Below are positions 51,591-60,218 of a stretch of DNA of 64,000 nucleotides, in pieces. Position 1 is the stretch's first letter. Each line of letters begins with the position of its first letter. The position numbers and the translations under genes are program-made. Below the pieces are notes generated by a model, which was not told where the DNA came from, did not search any database, and saw nothing but the letters and a program-made list of their open reading frames with translations. This DNA comes from Verrucomicrobiota bacterium (GTDB taxonomy: Bacteria > Verrucomicrobiota > Verrucomicrobiia > Chthoniobacterales > UBA6821), in contig JAIOPL010000001.1 in NCBI GenBank assembly GCA_021413925.1, positions 62,001 to 126,000 on the forward strand, read 5' to 3'.

Positions 51591-52019
51591 ATGAAGAAGG
51601 CTGATCCTTTGGCTCCAAGGATTGTTCAGCAATTGGCTGTCTTTCTTGAGAACAAACCGGGCGCACTGGCCGCCGTCTGCGATGCACTGGCCGGCGCGAG
51701 GATCAACATCTACGGACTCACCGTCTCCGACACCACGGATCATGCAGTTGTTAGGATGGTTGTCAGCAATACCGATCGGGCAATGACGCTCTTCGAGTCA
51801 TACGGCACACTGGTCGTTGAGAGCGACGTGCTGATGATCCAGAACGACAACAAGCCGGGTAGCCTCTCCCGGATCGCCCATGCCCTCTCTTCCAGGAAGA
51901 TCAACATCGACTACGGCTACCTGGCCTCAATGCCTTCGGCGAAAAAGGGCCTTCTTATTCTGCGTGTGACAGATCCCAAAAGGGCGCTTTCCGTCCTCAA
52001 AAAGCTCGATGCCGAGTAA
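51591..52019 (+). CDS. Protein with two ACT domains
   Basis: The 142-residue protein consists of two ACT regulatory domains: residues 10-70 (QLAVFLENKPGALAAVCDAL) and 75-140 (VLMIQNDNKPGSLSRIAHAL). ACT pairs bind amino acids, and stand-alone ones can regulate metabolic enzymes. The N-K-P-G motif in both halves is the typical ligand turn. It follows gltB by 236 bases, so it might sense an amino acid linked to nitrogen metabolism. The target is unknown. Confidence 0.85.
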   Translation: MKKADPLAPRIVQQLAVFLENKPGALAAVCDALAGARINIYGLTVSDTTDHAVVRMVVSNTDRAMTLFESYGTLVVESDVLMIQNDNKPGSLSRIAHALSSRKINIDYGYLASMPSAKKGLLILRVTDPKRALSVLKKLDAE

Positions 52020-52094
52020 TCGGCCCACTTTTCGGCCGCAAAAGGGTGACGGACATTGGTAGGATTCACTATTCTAAGTCGTTACCCCCTACCT

Positions 52095-52562
52095 ATGACC
52101 CTTTCCTCAAACGAAGTTACTTCGACGATTCAGTTGGCGCTGGCACCGGTCTTTCTTCTTACCGCCGTGGTCATGCTCATCAATGCGATTAGCGGACGAT
52201 TGGCCCGCGCCATCGATCGGATGCGATTCATTCACGGCGAGCTCTTTGCTGCCGAAAAACTCACCCCTGCGCTTGAGTCACACTATCGTGTCGAATTTCG
52301 CGAGGTTCGCATCAGGGGGCGGATGTGTGCGCTTGCCATCTTCTTTGATGTCCTAAGCGGGGTGCTCATCTCCCTGACTGTTCTGGAAATCTTTTTCTTC
52401 GAGGCAGGAGTCAGACACTTTCAAGGTAGCTATGTGGTCACAACCTTTGTGGCGGGATTGATTTTCTTCATGACCGCTCTGGTAGTGGTACTGGTCGAGG
52501 TGGTCTATGCCCACCGATCGGTTGGCTGGGATCTGCCGAGCCATCCTGACGAAAAGGCCTGA
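52095..52562 (+). CDS. DUF2721 family membrane protein
   Basis: The 155-residue protein starts TSTIQLALAPVFLLTAVVML, the DUF2721 opening. It continues with ISGRLARAIDRMRFI and has two further hydrophobic segments (ALAIFFDVLSGVLISLTVL and YVVTTFVAGLIFFMTALVVVL). The function of the family is unknown. The ATG at 52095 was chosen because it sits just before the first helix. Confidence 0.8.
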   Translation: MTLSSNEVTSTIQLALAPVFLLTAVVMLINAISGRLARAIDRMRFIHGELFAAEKLTPALESHYRVEFREVRIRGRMCALAIFFDVLSGVLISLTVLEIFFFEAGVRHFQGSYVVTTFVAGLIFFMTALVVVLVEVVYAHRSVGWDLPSHPDEKA

Positions 52563-52568
52563 TGATTA

Positions 52569-52734
52569 ATATGGAACTCAAAATACCTAGTCTCGGGAGA
52601 GCCTGGGACAGACTACCAGAGGTAGCCCCGGAGGGGTGAGACGAGCGGGTGCGAGCGAATCAAACAAAGGAACAACTTTTCTGAGTTGGATTGCCCGGCT
52701 GTTGCTTCGCATCCGTTACGGCTGAGTTCCATAT
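52569..52734. repeat. 166-bp element with 12-bp perfect terminal inverted repeats
   Basis: ATATGGAACTCA (52569-52580) and TGAGTTCCATAT (52723-52734) are exact inverse copies. The interior has no frame of note but holds copy 3 of the hairpin repeat next to the right end, and a GAGCGGGTGCGAGCGAATC segment. The region is gene-free. A small non-autonomous transposable element or a long structured RNA is possible. No target-site duplication is obvious. Confidence 0.6.
52698..52722 (+). repeat. 25-nt hairpin repeat, copy 3
   Basis: It begins GCTGTTGCTTCGCATCC and ends GTTACGGC. The C-to-T change in the left arm keeps pairing as G-U, so the hairpin is preserved relative to the other two copies. Confidence 0.75.
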
Positions 52735-52755
52735 ACTTTTTGTCTGCTCCCCTCT

Positions 52756-54093
52756 ATGAACAAAAACGATAGCCAGGGAATCAGCCTGCTGACCTGCCTC
52801 TCTCTGGTCACGGCAACGATGGTGGGGACCGGCGTTTACACGAGCCTGGGCTTCCAGTTACAGGATCTGAAAAGCGGATTCTCCATCCTGGCGCTTTGGG
52901 TTCTTGGCGGACTTATTTCCCTCTGCGGAGCTCTCTCCTACGCGGAAGTTGCGGCACGGATTCCACGCTCTGGTGGCGAATACACCTACCTCTCAGAGAT
53001 ATACCATCCTGCCCTGGGATTCATGGCGGCCTGCGTCTCCCTGATCGCGGGATTCGCAGCGCCCATTTCACTCTCGGCCATCGCTTTCGGCACCTACTTG
53101 CACGCGGCACTCCCAGTCTGCCCCATCCGCCTCTCCACCGTGGGAGCTGTGGTGCTGATCTCGCTCGTTCATCTTAGATCGCTCAGAACAAGCTCGCTGC
53201 TCCAGAATGGAATGACCGGCATCAAGTTCCTGCTAATCGGCCTCTTTATAGCGATCGGATTCGGAAGTGCGCTACTCCATCCCGCTTGCTTGAAACTCCT
53301 GCTGCCACAGCCAGCTTCTCTGGGGGAACTAACCCGACCAAACGCGGGAATCGCACTACTCTTTGTCCTCTATGCCTACTCGGGTTGGAATGCCGTGACC
53401 TATCTTGCCGGGGAGGTGAAGAGCCCCCGACGGACTGTCGGTCTCTCGCTTGTGATCGGCACCCTGGCAGTGACTCTCTTCTATGTTGTGCTCAACGCCG
53501 TCTTCCTCACGTCGGCCCCGGAGAATGAACTGCGCGGTGTGTTGAATGTGGGGAGCGTGTCGGCTAATCATCTGATCGGCCCCGTAGGCGGACGGATCAT
53601 GTCGGGCATCATTGCTCTCGGCCTCCTTGCGTCGATCAGTGCCATGATCTGGACAGGCCCCCGGGTGACCCAGCGCGTCGGGGCGGATTACCCGTTCTTT
53701 GCCGCACTCGCGAAGACCCGCGATAACATTCCGGTCAGGGCGATCCTACTGCAATTGGCGCTGGTCATGGGACTGATTGCCTTCGACTCCTTTGAAACGG
53801 TCCTTGTCTTTGCGCAGATCCCGCTACTGCTCTGCCTGATGCTGGGTGTCATCGGCCTGATCCTTCTTAGACGGAAACGTCATCGGGAGAACCCTCGACT
53901 CTCGACCCTCGACCCTCGTCATTCCTTTATCTGCCCCCTCTATCCTCTGCCGCCAATCGTGTTCCTGGTCTGCTCGGGCGCTGGATTGCTTTACTCGGTG
54001 ATTACAAAGCCGTGGATTGCCCTTGCAGGCGGGGTGCTTATGCTGCTCCCTCTCATCCTTCACCGATGGCTTTCCCCAAGGCGTCTTTCCTGA
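52756..54093 (+). CDS. APC-family amino acid permease
   Basis: The 445-residue protein has about twelve helices. The first is the APC signature (LVTATMVGTGVYTSLGFQ) with the unwound G-x-G region, then GALSYAEVAARIPRSGGEYTYL and LLFVLYAYSGWNAVTYLAGEV. It is probably an amino acid exchanger or symporter, and the substrate is not clear. Its last nine codons overlap the next gene. Confidence 0.88.
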   Translation: MNKNDSQGISLLTCLSLVTATMVGTGVYTSLGFQLQDLKSGFSILALWVLGGLISLCGALSYAEVAARIPRSGGEYTYLSEIYHPALGFMAACVSLIAGFAAPISLSAIAFGTYLHAALPVCPIRLSTVGAVVLISLVHLRSLRTSSLLQNGMTGIKFLLIGLFIAIGFGSALLHPACLKLLLPQPASLGELTRPNAGIALLFVLYAYSGWNAVTYLAGEVKSPRRTVGLSLVIGTLAVTLFYVVLNAVFLTSAPENELRGVLNVGSVSANHLIGPVGGRIMSGIIALGLLASISAMIWTGPRVTQRVGADYPFFAALAKTRDNIPVRAILLQLALVMGLIAFDSFETVLVFAQIPLLLCLMLGVIGLILLRRKRHRENPRLSTLDPRHSFICPLYPLPPIVFLVCSGAGLLYSVITKPWIALAGGVLMLLPLILHRWLSPRRLS

Positions 54094-55550
54094 TCCGTCG
54101 TAGCGTACTCTTCCTCCTGCTGTGGGGGAGTGCCGTTTCTTTGCTCCATGCCTCTTCGTTGCAGGAGCAGGCGGAGTTTCTGGCTGGAATTCCCCTGCCG
54201 CGGCAAAGCGTACTCTATCCCCTCCAGCAGTCACCCGAGTACCGAGATCACCAGAAACAACTTCAGGAACAATGGGCCTTCTGCAGAAGAATCCGTTACG
54301 ATGTGATGCAGCAATGGAGTCGTGAGCATCTGTCACAGGATCCGGCCAGCCGCGGAGTGCTCCGCTATCTCTTCGGGGGCCCTGACTTTCTGAATGCCTA
54401 CGCCTTTTTTCCCGATACCCGCGTTATGGTTCTCGGGGGCCTGGAGCCCGTGGGGGACCTTCCGCCGCCCGATGCTCTTGATCCTTCGACGCTCGGCGCT
54501 GCATTGAAGAATCTGGATGAGGCCCTCCACACCTCCCTTTTCTGCGGCTACTTCATTACGAGCGAAATGAGGCCACAGTTGGCCAATGGATCCTTTCAGG
54601 GCGTGCTTCCCGTCCTCTTTACGGAGCTGGCCCTCACCGGAAACATCGTCGAGTCAGCCCAGATGATACGCCCCTTCGGCTCCCCGGGAGTGCAGATCAT
54701 CTATCGCCGTCCCGGAGGTCCGGCCCAGACGCTTTATTATTTCAAAGCCGACCTCTCGAATGGCAAAGAGTGCCGCAACTTCCTCTCATGGCTCGGTGAT
54801 CTTGGTCCGGGAGCCTCCTACCTGAAAGCGGCCTCCTATCTCCTGCCGCTCGATGCCTTTTCCGAGACCCGGAACTTCCTGTTGAACACCTCCCAACTGA
54901 TCCTTCAGGATGATTCTGGAATCCCCTACCGCAATTTCAAAACCGGTGAGTGGCGCATCCAGCTTTTCGGTGTTTACACCGATCCGCTTGCCATCTTCAA
55001 GCGCCGCAGGGAAGCGGAGTTGGAGGCAGCCTACGGGACGACCTACTTCAACGGGTCACTGCCTTTCGGAGCTGGGTATCATGTGAATGCCAACGATGCG
55101 AATCTGCTGCTTGCCACGAGGGATCTAGGTAATACCCCTCAGCAACCGATGCCCATCATGCCATTGCCACTACCCGCTGGGATAGCGTTCGCTTCGCCGA
55201 CGCCCACACCCACACCCACACCCACACCCACACCTAAACCAACCCCGATCAGAATCCGCAGAGCCCTCCCCGTTCCGATCCGCAAGGCGATTCCCGTTAG
55301 GACTCCGAAGCCCATTCTGCAAACTGAAGAACCCCAGACTCAGCTCCAATCTCAGTATCAGTCCCCGGCCATGGCTGTTCCCATTGCGATATCCGCAATC
55401 GCAACGGCCACCAGCCCACCCGTGATTCCCCAACAAACAGCGGTTACTCCTACTCCTCTACCGGAGCCTCCTGCTGTTCCAACTGCTCCGTCTGCACTGG
55501 CTTTGCCAGATCCTGTGCAAACAACCACGAGCGGAAAACCGATCGACTAA
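54066..55550 (+). CDS. Secreted protein of unknown function with Thr-Pro repeat tail
   Basis: From the ATG at 54066 the protein has 494 residues. A signal peptide (RRSVLFLLLWGSAVSLLHA) precedes a 340-residue globular part (LRYLFGGPDFLNAYAFFPDTR, FNGSLPFGAGYHVNANDANLLLA) that I cannot assign. A tail of about 120 residues begins with TPTPTPTPTPTPKPTP and is rich in Pro, Thr, Ala and Gln. The DNA there is a (CCCACA)n run near 55204-55234, prone to slippage. It overlaps the permease gene by 28 bases and may share its transcript. Confidence 0.7.
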   Translation: MAFPKASFLIRRSVLFLLLWGSAVSLLHASSLQEQAEFLAGIPLPRQSVLYPLQQSPEYRDHQKQLQEQWAFCRRIRYDVMQQWSREHLSQDPASRGVLRYLFGGPDFLNAYAFFPDTRVMVLGGLEPVGDLPPPDALDPSTLGAALKNLDEALHTSLFCGYFITSEMRPQLANGSFQGVLPVLFTELALTGNIVESAQMIRPFGSPGVQIIYRRPGGPAQTLYYFKADLSNGKECRNFLSWLGDLGPGASYLKAASYLLPLDAFSETRNFLLNTSQLILQDDSGIPYRNFKTGEWRIQLFGVYTDPLAIFKRRREAELEAAYGTTYFNGSLPFGAGYHVNANDANLLLATRDLGNTPQQPMPIMPLPLPAGIAFASPTPTPTPTPTPTPKPTPIRIRRALPVPIRKAIPVRTPKPILQTEEPQTQLQSQYQSPAMAVPIAISAIATATSPPVIPQQTAVTPTPLPEPPAVPTAPSALALPDPVQTTTSGKPID

Positions 55551-55558
55551 AGTTTCAG

Positions 55559-56401
55559 CTAAAACTTCCAGATTTGCTGGGCCACAACGATCAAAACAAA
55601 GAGAAGCCCTATCACGGCATTGGTTTCAAAGAAGGCCTTGTTGATCTTTCCGAGATCGAGCGTCCGTGCAATGCGATGCTCATAGACCAATAGGAAAGGC
55701 ACGGGTATCAGCCCTAGAAAATAGATCTTCCCGAGATGGGCCGAGAGACCGAATCCGATCAAACCCATCAGCATCAGCAGATGCAGCCAACCGGCTAAAC
55801 GCAGCACGCCTGGAACACCAAGCCAGACCACCATCGAGTGCAGTCCCTCACGACGATCCGTCTCCACATCCTGCGTGGCATAGATTATATCGAATCCGGC
55901 CACCCAGCAGAGAACACCCCCAGCCAGAATGATCGGAGGCCAAGCAAAGGATCCTGTCACGGCGAGCCATGCACCCACCGGCGAGACTGAGAGGGCAAGT
56001 CCCAGGAAGAACTGAGCGGCATGAGTGAAACGCTTCGTGAGCGAGTAAAGAAAGATGATCCCGAGAGCCACGGGAGAAAGCAGGAAGCAAAGACGGTTGA
56101 TAAAAAACGTCGTGCCGACAAAGAGTGCAGCACTGATCAGGCACGTCATGATGGCCGCATACTTGCCAAGAAGTTGATGCCGGCCCGCAGTTCTGGGATT
56201 GCGTTTGTCGATTTCCCAGTCAGCAATGCGGTTGAAGGTCATCGCCGCCGTACGGGCAAAGACCATGCAGAGCAGAATAAGAGCGAACAGCCTCCAACCC
56301 GGCCAACTCCCGTTAGAGCCAGCGGCAACGATCATCGACCCGAGAGCGAACGGCAGCGCAAAAACCGTATGCGAGAACCTTATGAAGGTGAGAAACCGCA
56401 C
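55559..56401 (-). CDS. UbiA-family prenyltransferase (ubiquinone or menaquinone synthesis)
   Basis: The 280-residue membrane enzyme transfers a polyprenyl chain to an aromatic acid. It has the two Asp-rich sites NRIADWEIDKRNPRTAGR and YATQDVETDRREGLHSM, and the start RFLTFIRFSHTVFALPFALGSM. In bacteria with the futalosine route a UbiA homologue (MqnP) does this for menaquinone, so UbiA or MqnP are both possible. The start taken is GTG at 56401. A TTG 28 codons earlier would read through a 9-base tandem repeat. Confidence 0.88.
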   Translation of the reverse strand: MRFLTFIRFSHTVFALPFALGSMIVAAGSNGSWPGWRLFALILLCMVFARTAAMTFNRIADWEIDKRNPRTAGRHQLLGKYAAIMTCLISAALFVGTTFFINRLCFLLSPVALGIIFLYSLTKRFTHAAQFFLGLALSVSPVGAWLAVTGSFAWPPIILAGGVLCWVAGFDIIYATQDVETDRREGLHSMVVWLGVPGVLRLAGWLHLLMLMGLIGFGLSAHLGKIYFLGLIPVPFLLVYEHRIARTLDLGKINKAFFETNAVIGLLFVLIVVAQQIWKF

Positions 56402-56413
56402 CAAAGGTGCGTT

Positions 56414-56440
56414 GGTGGGAAGGTGGGAAGGTGGGAAGGT
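56414..56440. repeat. Three tandem GTGGGAAG-type units
   Basis: The motif GGTGGGAAG is repeated three times in a row immediately upstream of the ubiA-like start. Slippage here might vary the spacing to its promoter or ribosome-binding site. Confidence 0.7.
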
Positions 56441-56494
56441 CACGATCTGAACGACTTTAACACCTTGGAACTTTAAACTTTCCAACCTTTCACT

Positions 56495-56512
56495 CCCTCC
56501 GCTTGCGGAGGG
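56495..56512. repeat. Perfect 8-bp inverted repeat at the pyrE stop
   Basis: CCCTCCGC (56495-56502) and GCGGAGGG (56505-56512) lie directly after the pyrE stop on the minus strand. No T run follows on that strand, so termination is not certain. It resembles the hairpin on the rng stop in placement. Confidence 0.65.
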
Positions 56513-57094
56513 TTATTTGCTTCCCGGCTTCACGGCAGCAATACCGATGAGATCCTCGGGTAGCGCATCCGCCGGAAAGGTCTCCGGAGTCATCTGGATC
56601 AGACTGACAAAGGGACAGCCGAAATCGGGGAGATTTCCACCACTACGATCGACGATGGAACCTGCTGCCACCACGACGCCGCCTAGCCCACGGACGATGT
56701 CGATGGTTTCCTGGACACGGCCGCCGCGGGTCACCACATCCTCGGCGACGATAAAGCGCTCACCGGGTTTGATCTCGAAGCGGCGCATCACAAGGCTGCC
56801 ATTCCCGTCCTTCTCGACAAAGATATGGCGGGTGCCGAGATGCCGCGCCACTTCCTGCCCGACAATAATGCCACCGACGGCCGGAGAGATCACCGTTGGT
56901 TTCTTCCCCTCCACTTCCGTGTGGAAGGGACGCAGTTTTTCAGCCAACTCCTCGCAGACTTCAGCCGCAACGGGGGCATCCTGGAGAAGCAGGGCACATT
57001 GAAAAAACTCGCGGCTATGAAGACCGGAACGGAGAATGAAATGACCGTGCAGCAGGGCTCCGGTCTGTTTGAAAAGGGCGAGGACGTCGGGCAT
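56513..57094 (-). CDS. pyrE: Orotate phosphoribosyltransferase
   Basis: PyrE makes orotidine monophosphate from orotate and PRPP. The 193-residue protein has the family start FILRSGLHSREFFQCALL, SPAVGGIIVGQEVARHLG, and the PRPP-binding motif IVAEDVVTRGGRVQETI. EKDGNGSLVMRRFEIKPG carries the flexible-loop region. The length is normal. It begins 113 bases after the parA stop, on the same strand. Confidence 0.95.
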   Translation of the reverse strand: MPDVLALFKQTGALLHGHFILRSGLHSREFFQCALLLQDAPVAAEVCEELAEKLRPFHTEVEGKKPTVISPAVGGIIVGQEVARHLGTRHIFVEKDGNGSLVMRRFEIKPGERFIVAEDVVTRGGRVQETIDIVRGLGGVVVAAGSIVDRSGGNLPDFGCPFVSLIQMTPETFPADALPEDLIGIAAVKPGSK

Positions 57095-57207
57095 TTGGGA
57101 AAGTGAATGGTTAAAAAGTGAAAAGTGAAAGGTGGGTGAAGAGAGCGCCTTAAAAATGGGGAAATAGGATAAGGATGATTGGTTCGATTTTTAACTCTTC
57201 ATCCTTT

Positions 57208-58026
57208 TTATCCTTCTTCATTCCGCTGCGGCGCTCCGACAAAGGAGATTCCGCGCTTCTGGCGGTCGAGGAATTCCTTGGCAAGGACGCGGTAGGCCGT
57301 GGCTCCGGGACCTTTCGGATCATACTCGAGGATGGTTTTTCCAAAGCTCGGCGCCTCGCTGATGCGGACAGATCGTGGAATTGCCGCTTGGAAGACGACC
57401 TCCTCGAAGTGGGCGCGGACATCACGCACGACGGCGGCGCTGATGTTGGTGCGAACGTCGAGCATGGTCATGAGAAGTCCGCTCATGGCGAGGGTCGGGT
57501 TGGCTCCGGACTCACGGATCTGTTCCATAACGCTGACCAGCTTGCCGAGCCCCTCGAGGGCGTAGTATTCGCACTGGATCGGGATGAGGATCTCGTCGGC
57601 GGCGCTCAGGGCATTGGTCATCAGGATGCCGAGCGACGGAGGACAATCCAAAATGATGAACTCGAAGCGGCCCGAGTTGCGCACCGGTTCCAACACACTG
57701 CGGAGCTGACCCAGATGTCCCTCCATCCTTGCCACCTCGATCTCTGCGCCGGCAAGGTCGAGGTCGGCAGGAATACCGGCCAGATTCGGAAGACGCGTCT
57801 CCTGGATCAGATCCTCCATCGGGGTCTCGCCGATCATCGCGGCATAGAGGCTGCTCCCCTCACCTGTCTCGAGGCCCAAGGCACTGGAGGCATTCCCCTG
57901 GGGATCCAGATCGAGTAAGAGGACGGGATGGCCCGACTCCGCGATGGCCGCGGCGAGGTTGACCGAAGTGGTGGTTTTTCCGACGCCACCCTTCTGGTTG
58001 GCGATGGCGATGACTTTGGTCTTCAT
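57208..58026 (-). CDS. parA: ParA/Soj-type ATPase without a neighbouring parB
   Basis: The 272-residue protein is a chromosome- or cargo-partitioning ATPase. It has the deviant Walker A NQKGGVGKTTTSVNLA at residues 10-25, DLDPQGNASSALG, and the Walker B region FIILDCPPSLGILM. No ParB-like gene or parS-like palindrome is seen next to it. It may serve the chromosome with a distant parB, or position another complex. The start is ATG at 58026, six bases after the amidase stop. Confidence 0.92.
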   Translation of the reverse strand: MKTKVIAIANQKGGVGKTTTSVNLAAAIAESGHPVLLLDLDPQGNASSALGLETGEGSSLYAAMIGETPMEDLIQETRLPNLAGIPADLDLAGAEIEVARMEGHLGQLRSVLEPVRNSGRFEFIILDCPPSLGILMTNALSAADEILIPIQCEYYALEGLGKLVSVMEQIRESGANPTLAMSGLLMTMLDVRTNISAAVVRDVRAHFEEVVFQAAIPRSVRISEAPSFGKTILEYDPKGPGATAYRVLAKEFLDRQKRGISFVGAPQRNEEG

Positions 58027-58031
58027 GGGGA

Positions 58032-59273
58032 TCAGTTTGCCGCCCCTCCGTAGTAATCGGCAAGCCCTTGCGCCACCGCATCGGCATATTCCCTGTAAAT
58101 GCTTGGCAAGGAGAGTCCCCCCACGTTCCGGCGACCCTCGTAATCTCCGAGCTGGACCCTGTTGAAGACAGGATTGCTGTTCATGACATACGGCTCGCAG
58201 TAGACCACAGGACACTCGAAGAGCCTGTTGGCCAGAAGATTACGTATCCAGAGGTAGGGGTTGGAGGAGGCCGGGATGGCATTGGCACTATGGTAGATGA
58301 AGGGAGGAAGGCCGGTGGCGGCAGTCAAGGAACGGGCGACGCATTCCGAGGCCCCCAACTCCTCGCCGTGGGTCCCGCCGAGCAGTTTCACGAGCATGGT
58401 GTAGCGCTCATCCTCATGCAGGAGCTCGTTACCAGATATATCCCCGGAAAGGAGAAGGTGGAGATGGTTCTTGTCAGTCAGGGTGGGTCGCGCGGGATTA
58501 CCCCATTCCTCGGCATTGAAATGCAGGCAGACGACAAGATCGGGCCGGATCACAGAGTTCACCAGGCGGGCCCGGTTGCGTATTTCGCCGACTCGATAAA
58601 ACAGCCGCTCTGCCTCGAACTCCAGACGGGTGCTCGAAAGCTGCGCCCCCTCTTCCTGAAGGGAAACCGCCGCCGCTTTCTTGAGTTTGTCCGGCCGCAG
58701 AGAGGTCGTAGCTCCGTTTTTGGAGCGGGTTAGCCAGACTTCCGCGCCCATGGCTTCCAGTTTCTTTTTGAGGATCTTGGCCACAATCAACGTCATCTCT
58801 CCCTCCTCGACCGACCTCGAGTGACCGATCTGGAACCAACGGGCCTCCATCCGGGCAAACTTCCCGCCGAGATGCCCTGGGTCGATCGCGATCCTCAGTC
58901 CCGCCAGAGGCTTGCCTGGTTGAGGGGAACGCTGCCCCCGTTCTTTCCAGAAACGAGGGGGGATCTTGGCGGCACTCCCCGGAGAAGCCAGCGGCAGGAT
59001 GACGGGTGTCGCCCCGGCATGAGGTGTTATCATTGCCTGAGTCGGGGTCAGCGAGATCCATTGGCGCCAGGAGCCATCTGGCACATAGACCTGCCGGAGC
59101 AGGCGCTCGAATTCAGATGCCGTGATAATTCCAGAATAGCGGTGAAGGGTCTTCCAGTCGGGCTGCGGGGCCAACGGACTTAGCAGCGCACCCCTGCCGG
59201 AATGCATGGTCAGCAACAAAAGAGGCAGTACCAGGAGACGAAGCAGGCTTGCTTGAGGGAACAGTTTCTTCAC
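58032..59273 (-). CDS. N-acetylmuramoyl-L-alanine amidase (Amidase_3 type), exported
   Basis: The 413-residue protein begins with a signal peptide (SLLRLLVLPLLLLTMHSGRG). It has an N-terminal domain and then the zinc amidase: IAIDPGHLGGKFARMEARW with the first His, GEMTLIVAKILKKKLEAMG, and VVCLHFNAEEWG with the second. It should cleave peptide side chains from glycan strands during growth or division. It overlaps nothing and is followed by parA. Confidence 0.85.
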   Translation of the reverse strand: MKKLFPQASLLRLLVLPLLLLTMHSGRGALLSPLAPQPDWKTLHRYSGIITASEFERLLRQVYVPDGSWRQWISLTPTQAMITPHAGATPVILPLASPGSAAKIPPRFWKERGQRSPQPGKPLAGLRIAIDPGHLGGKFARMEARWFQIGHSRSVEEGEMTLIVAKILKKKLEAMGAEVWLTRSKNGATTSLRPDKLKKAAAVSLQEEGAQLSSTRLEFEAERLFYRVGEIRNRARLVNSVIRPDLVVCLHFNAEEWGNPARPTLTDKNHLHLLLSGDISGNELLHEDERYTMLVKLLGGTHGEELGASECVARSLTAATGLPPFIYHSANAIPASSNPYLWIRNLLANRLFECPVVYCEPYVMNSNPVFNRVQLGDYEGRRNVGGLSLPSIYREYADAVAQGLADYYGGAAN

Positions 59274-59325
59274 GCAGATGCATTTTTACATCGTCCCGGG
59301 TGCTTGTTTCGATAAAAACCGCTGA

Positions 59326-60117
59326 GTGATTAAAATCCTCTTCCTTGGCGATGTGGTTGGAGAGCCAGGTCGTATGGCCGCATGCCGGACCGCCGAGCTC
59401 TACCTGAAACGCGGCGATGCCGACTTTATTGTGGTCAATGGGGAGAACGCAGCGGCGGGTCGCGGGATCACCCCGAAGCTGGCGATCGATCTCATGAGGA
59501 GCGGCGTGGCGGTTATCACCACCGGCGACCACATCTGGGACCAGAAAGAGATTTATTCCTACATTTCCACCGAACCCAGGCTCCTACGACCGATCAACTA
59601 TCCCCCCGGCACGCCTGGCGGAGGCAGCATCGTTCTGGATACGGCCCATGGCCCCATCGCCGTCATGAACGTCCAGTGCCGGACCTTCATGAAGAATCCG
59701 CTGGAGAATCCCTTCCTGGCAGCCTCAGCCGAGATCCAGCGCCTGCGAAAAGAGACTCCCGTGATCATCGTCGATGTCCACGGCGAGACCACGAGCGAGA
59801 AGATCGCCATGGGCCGTCATCTGGATGGCAAGGTCTCGCTGGTCGTCGGAACCCACACCCATGTGCAGACCGCCGACGAGCGGATCTTTCCCGGGGGCAC
59901 CGGCTTCCTCTGCGATGCAGGGATGTGCGGCCCGGAGGACTCCATCCTGGGCCGCGATTGCGATGCCGTCGTGGGGCAGTTCCTCACCTCGATGCCGGCC
60001 AAGTTCCCGGTGGCCCGGGGGCCTGTCATGGCCTGCGGGGTACTAGTCGAGGTCGATCCTGAAACGGGAAAGGCCAAAGCAATCCGCCGTGTCGTGGAAC
60101 GCTACGGCGCACCTTAG
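59326..60117 (+). CDS. YmdB-like metallophosphoesterase (TIGR00282)
   Basis: The 263-residue protein has the YmdB pattern: KILFLGDVVGEPGR, VVNGENAAAGRGITPK, TTGDHIWDQKEI, VDVHGETTSEKIAMG and VVGTHTHVQTADERI, covering the dinuclear metal ligands. Family members hydrolyse 2',3'-cyclic nucleotides and, in Bacillus, influence biofilm and sporulation decisions. It starts at GTG and is divergent from the amidase gene. Confidence 0.92.
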   Translation: MIKILFLGDVVGEPGRMAACRTAELYLKRGDADFIVVNGENAAAGRGITPKLAIDLMRSGVAVITTGDHIWDQKEIYSYISTEPRLLRPINYPPGTPGGGSIVLDTAHGPIAVMNVQCRTFMKNPLENPFLAASAEIQRLRKETPVIIVDVHGETTSEKIAMGRHLDGKVSLVVGTHTHVQTADERIFPGGTGFLCDAGMCGPEDSILGRDCDAVVGQFLTSMPAKFPVARGPVMACGVLVEVDPETGKAKAIRRVVERYGAP

Positions 60118-60218
60118 AAAAACTCCCTTAACGAGCTTTTCGCTGGCGTTTGCCATCGGGCAACCTAGTGTGCCGACGCAGTCTCTTTCCCACAAACCAA
60201 CCTCCTTTTCTTATTCCC

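Noticed and set aside
55198-55240. CCCACA tandem run as a non-coding satellite
   Set aside because: It is in frame within the secreted-protein gene and encodes its Thr-Pro linker.
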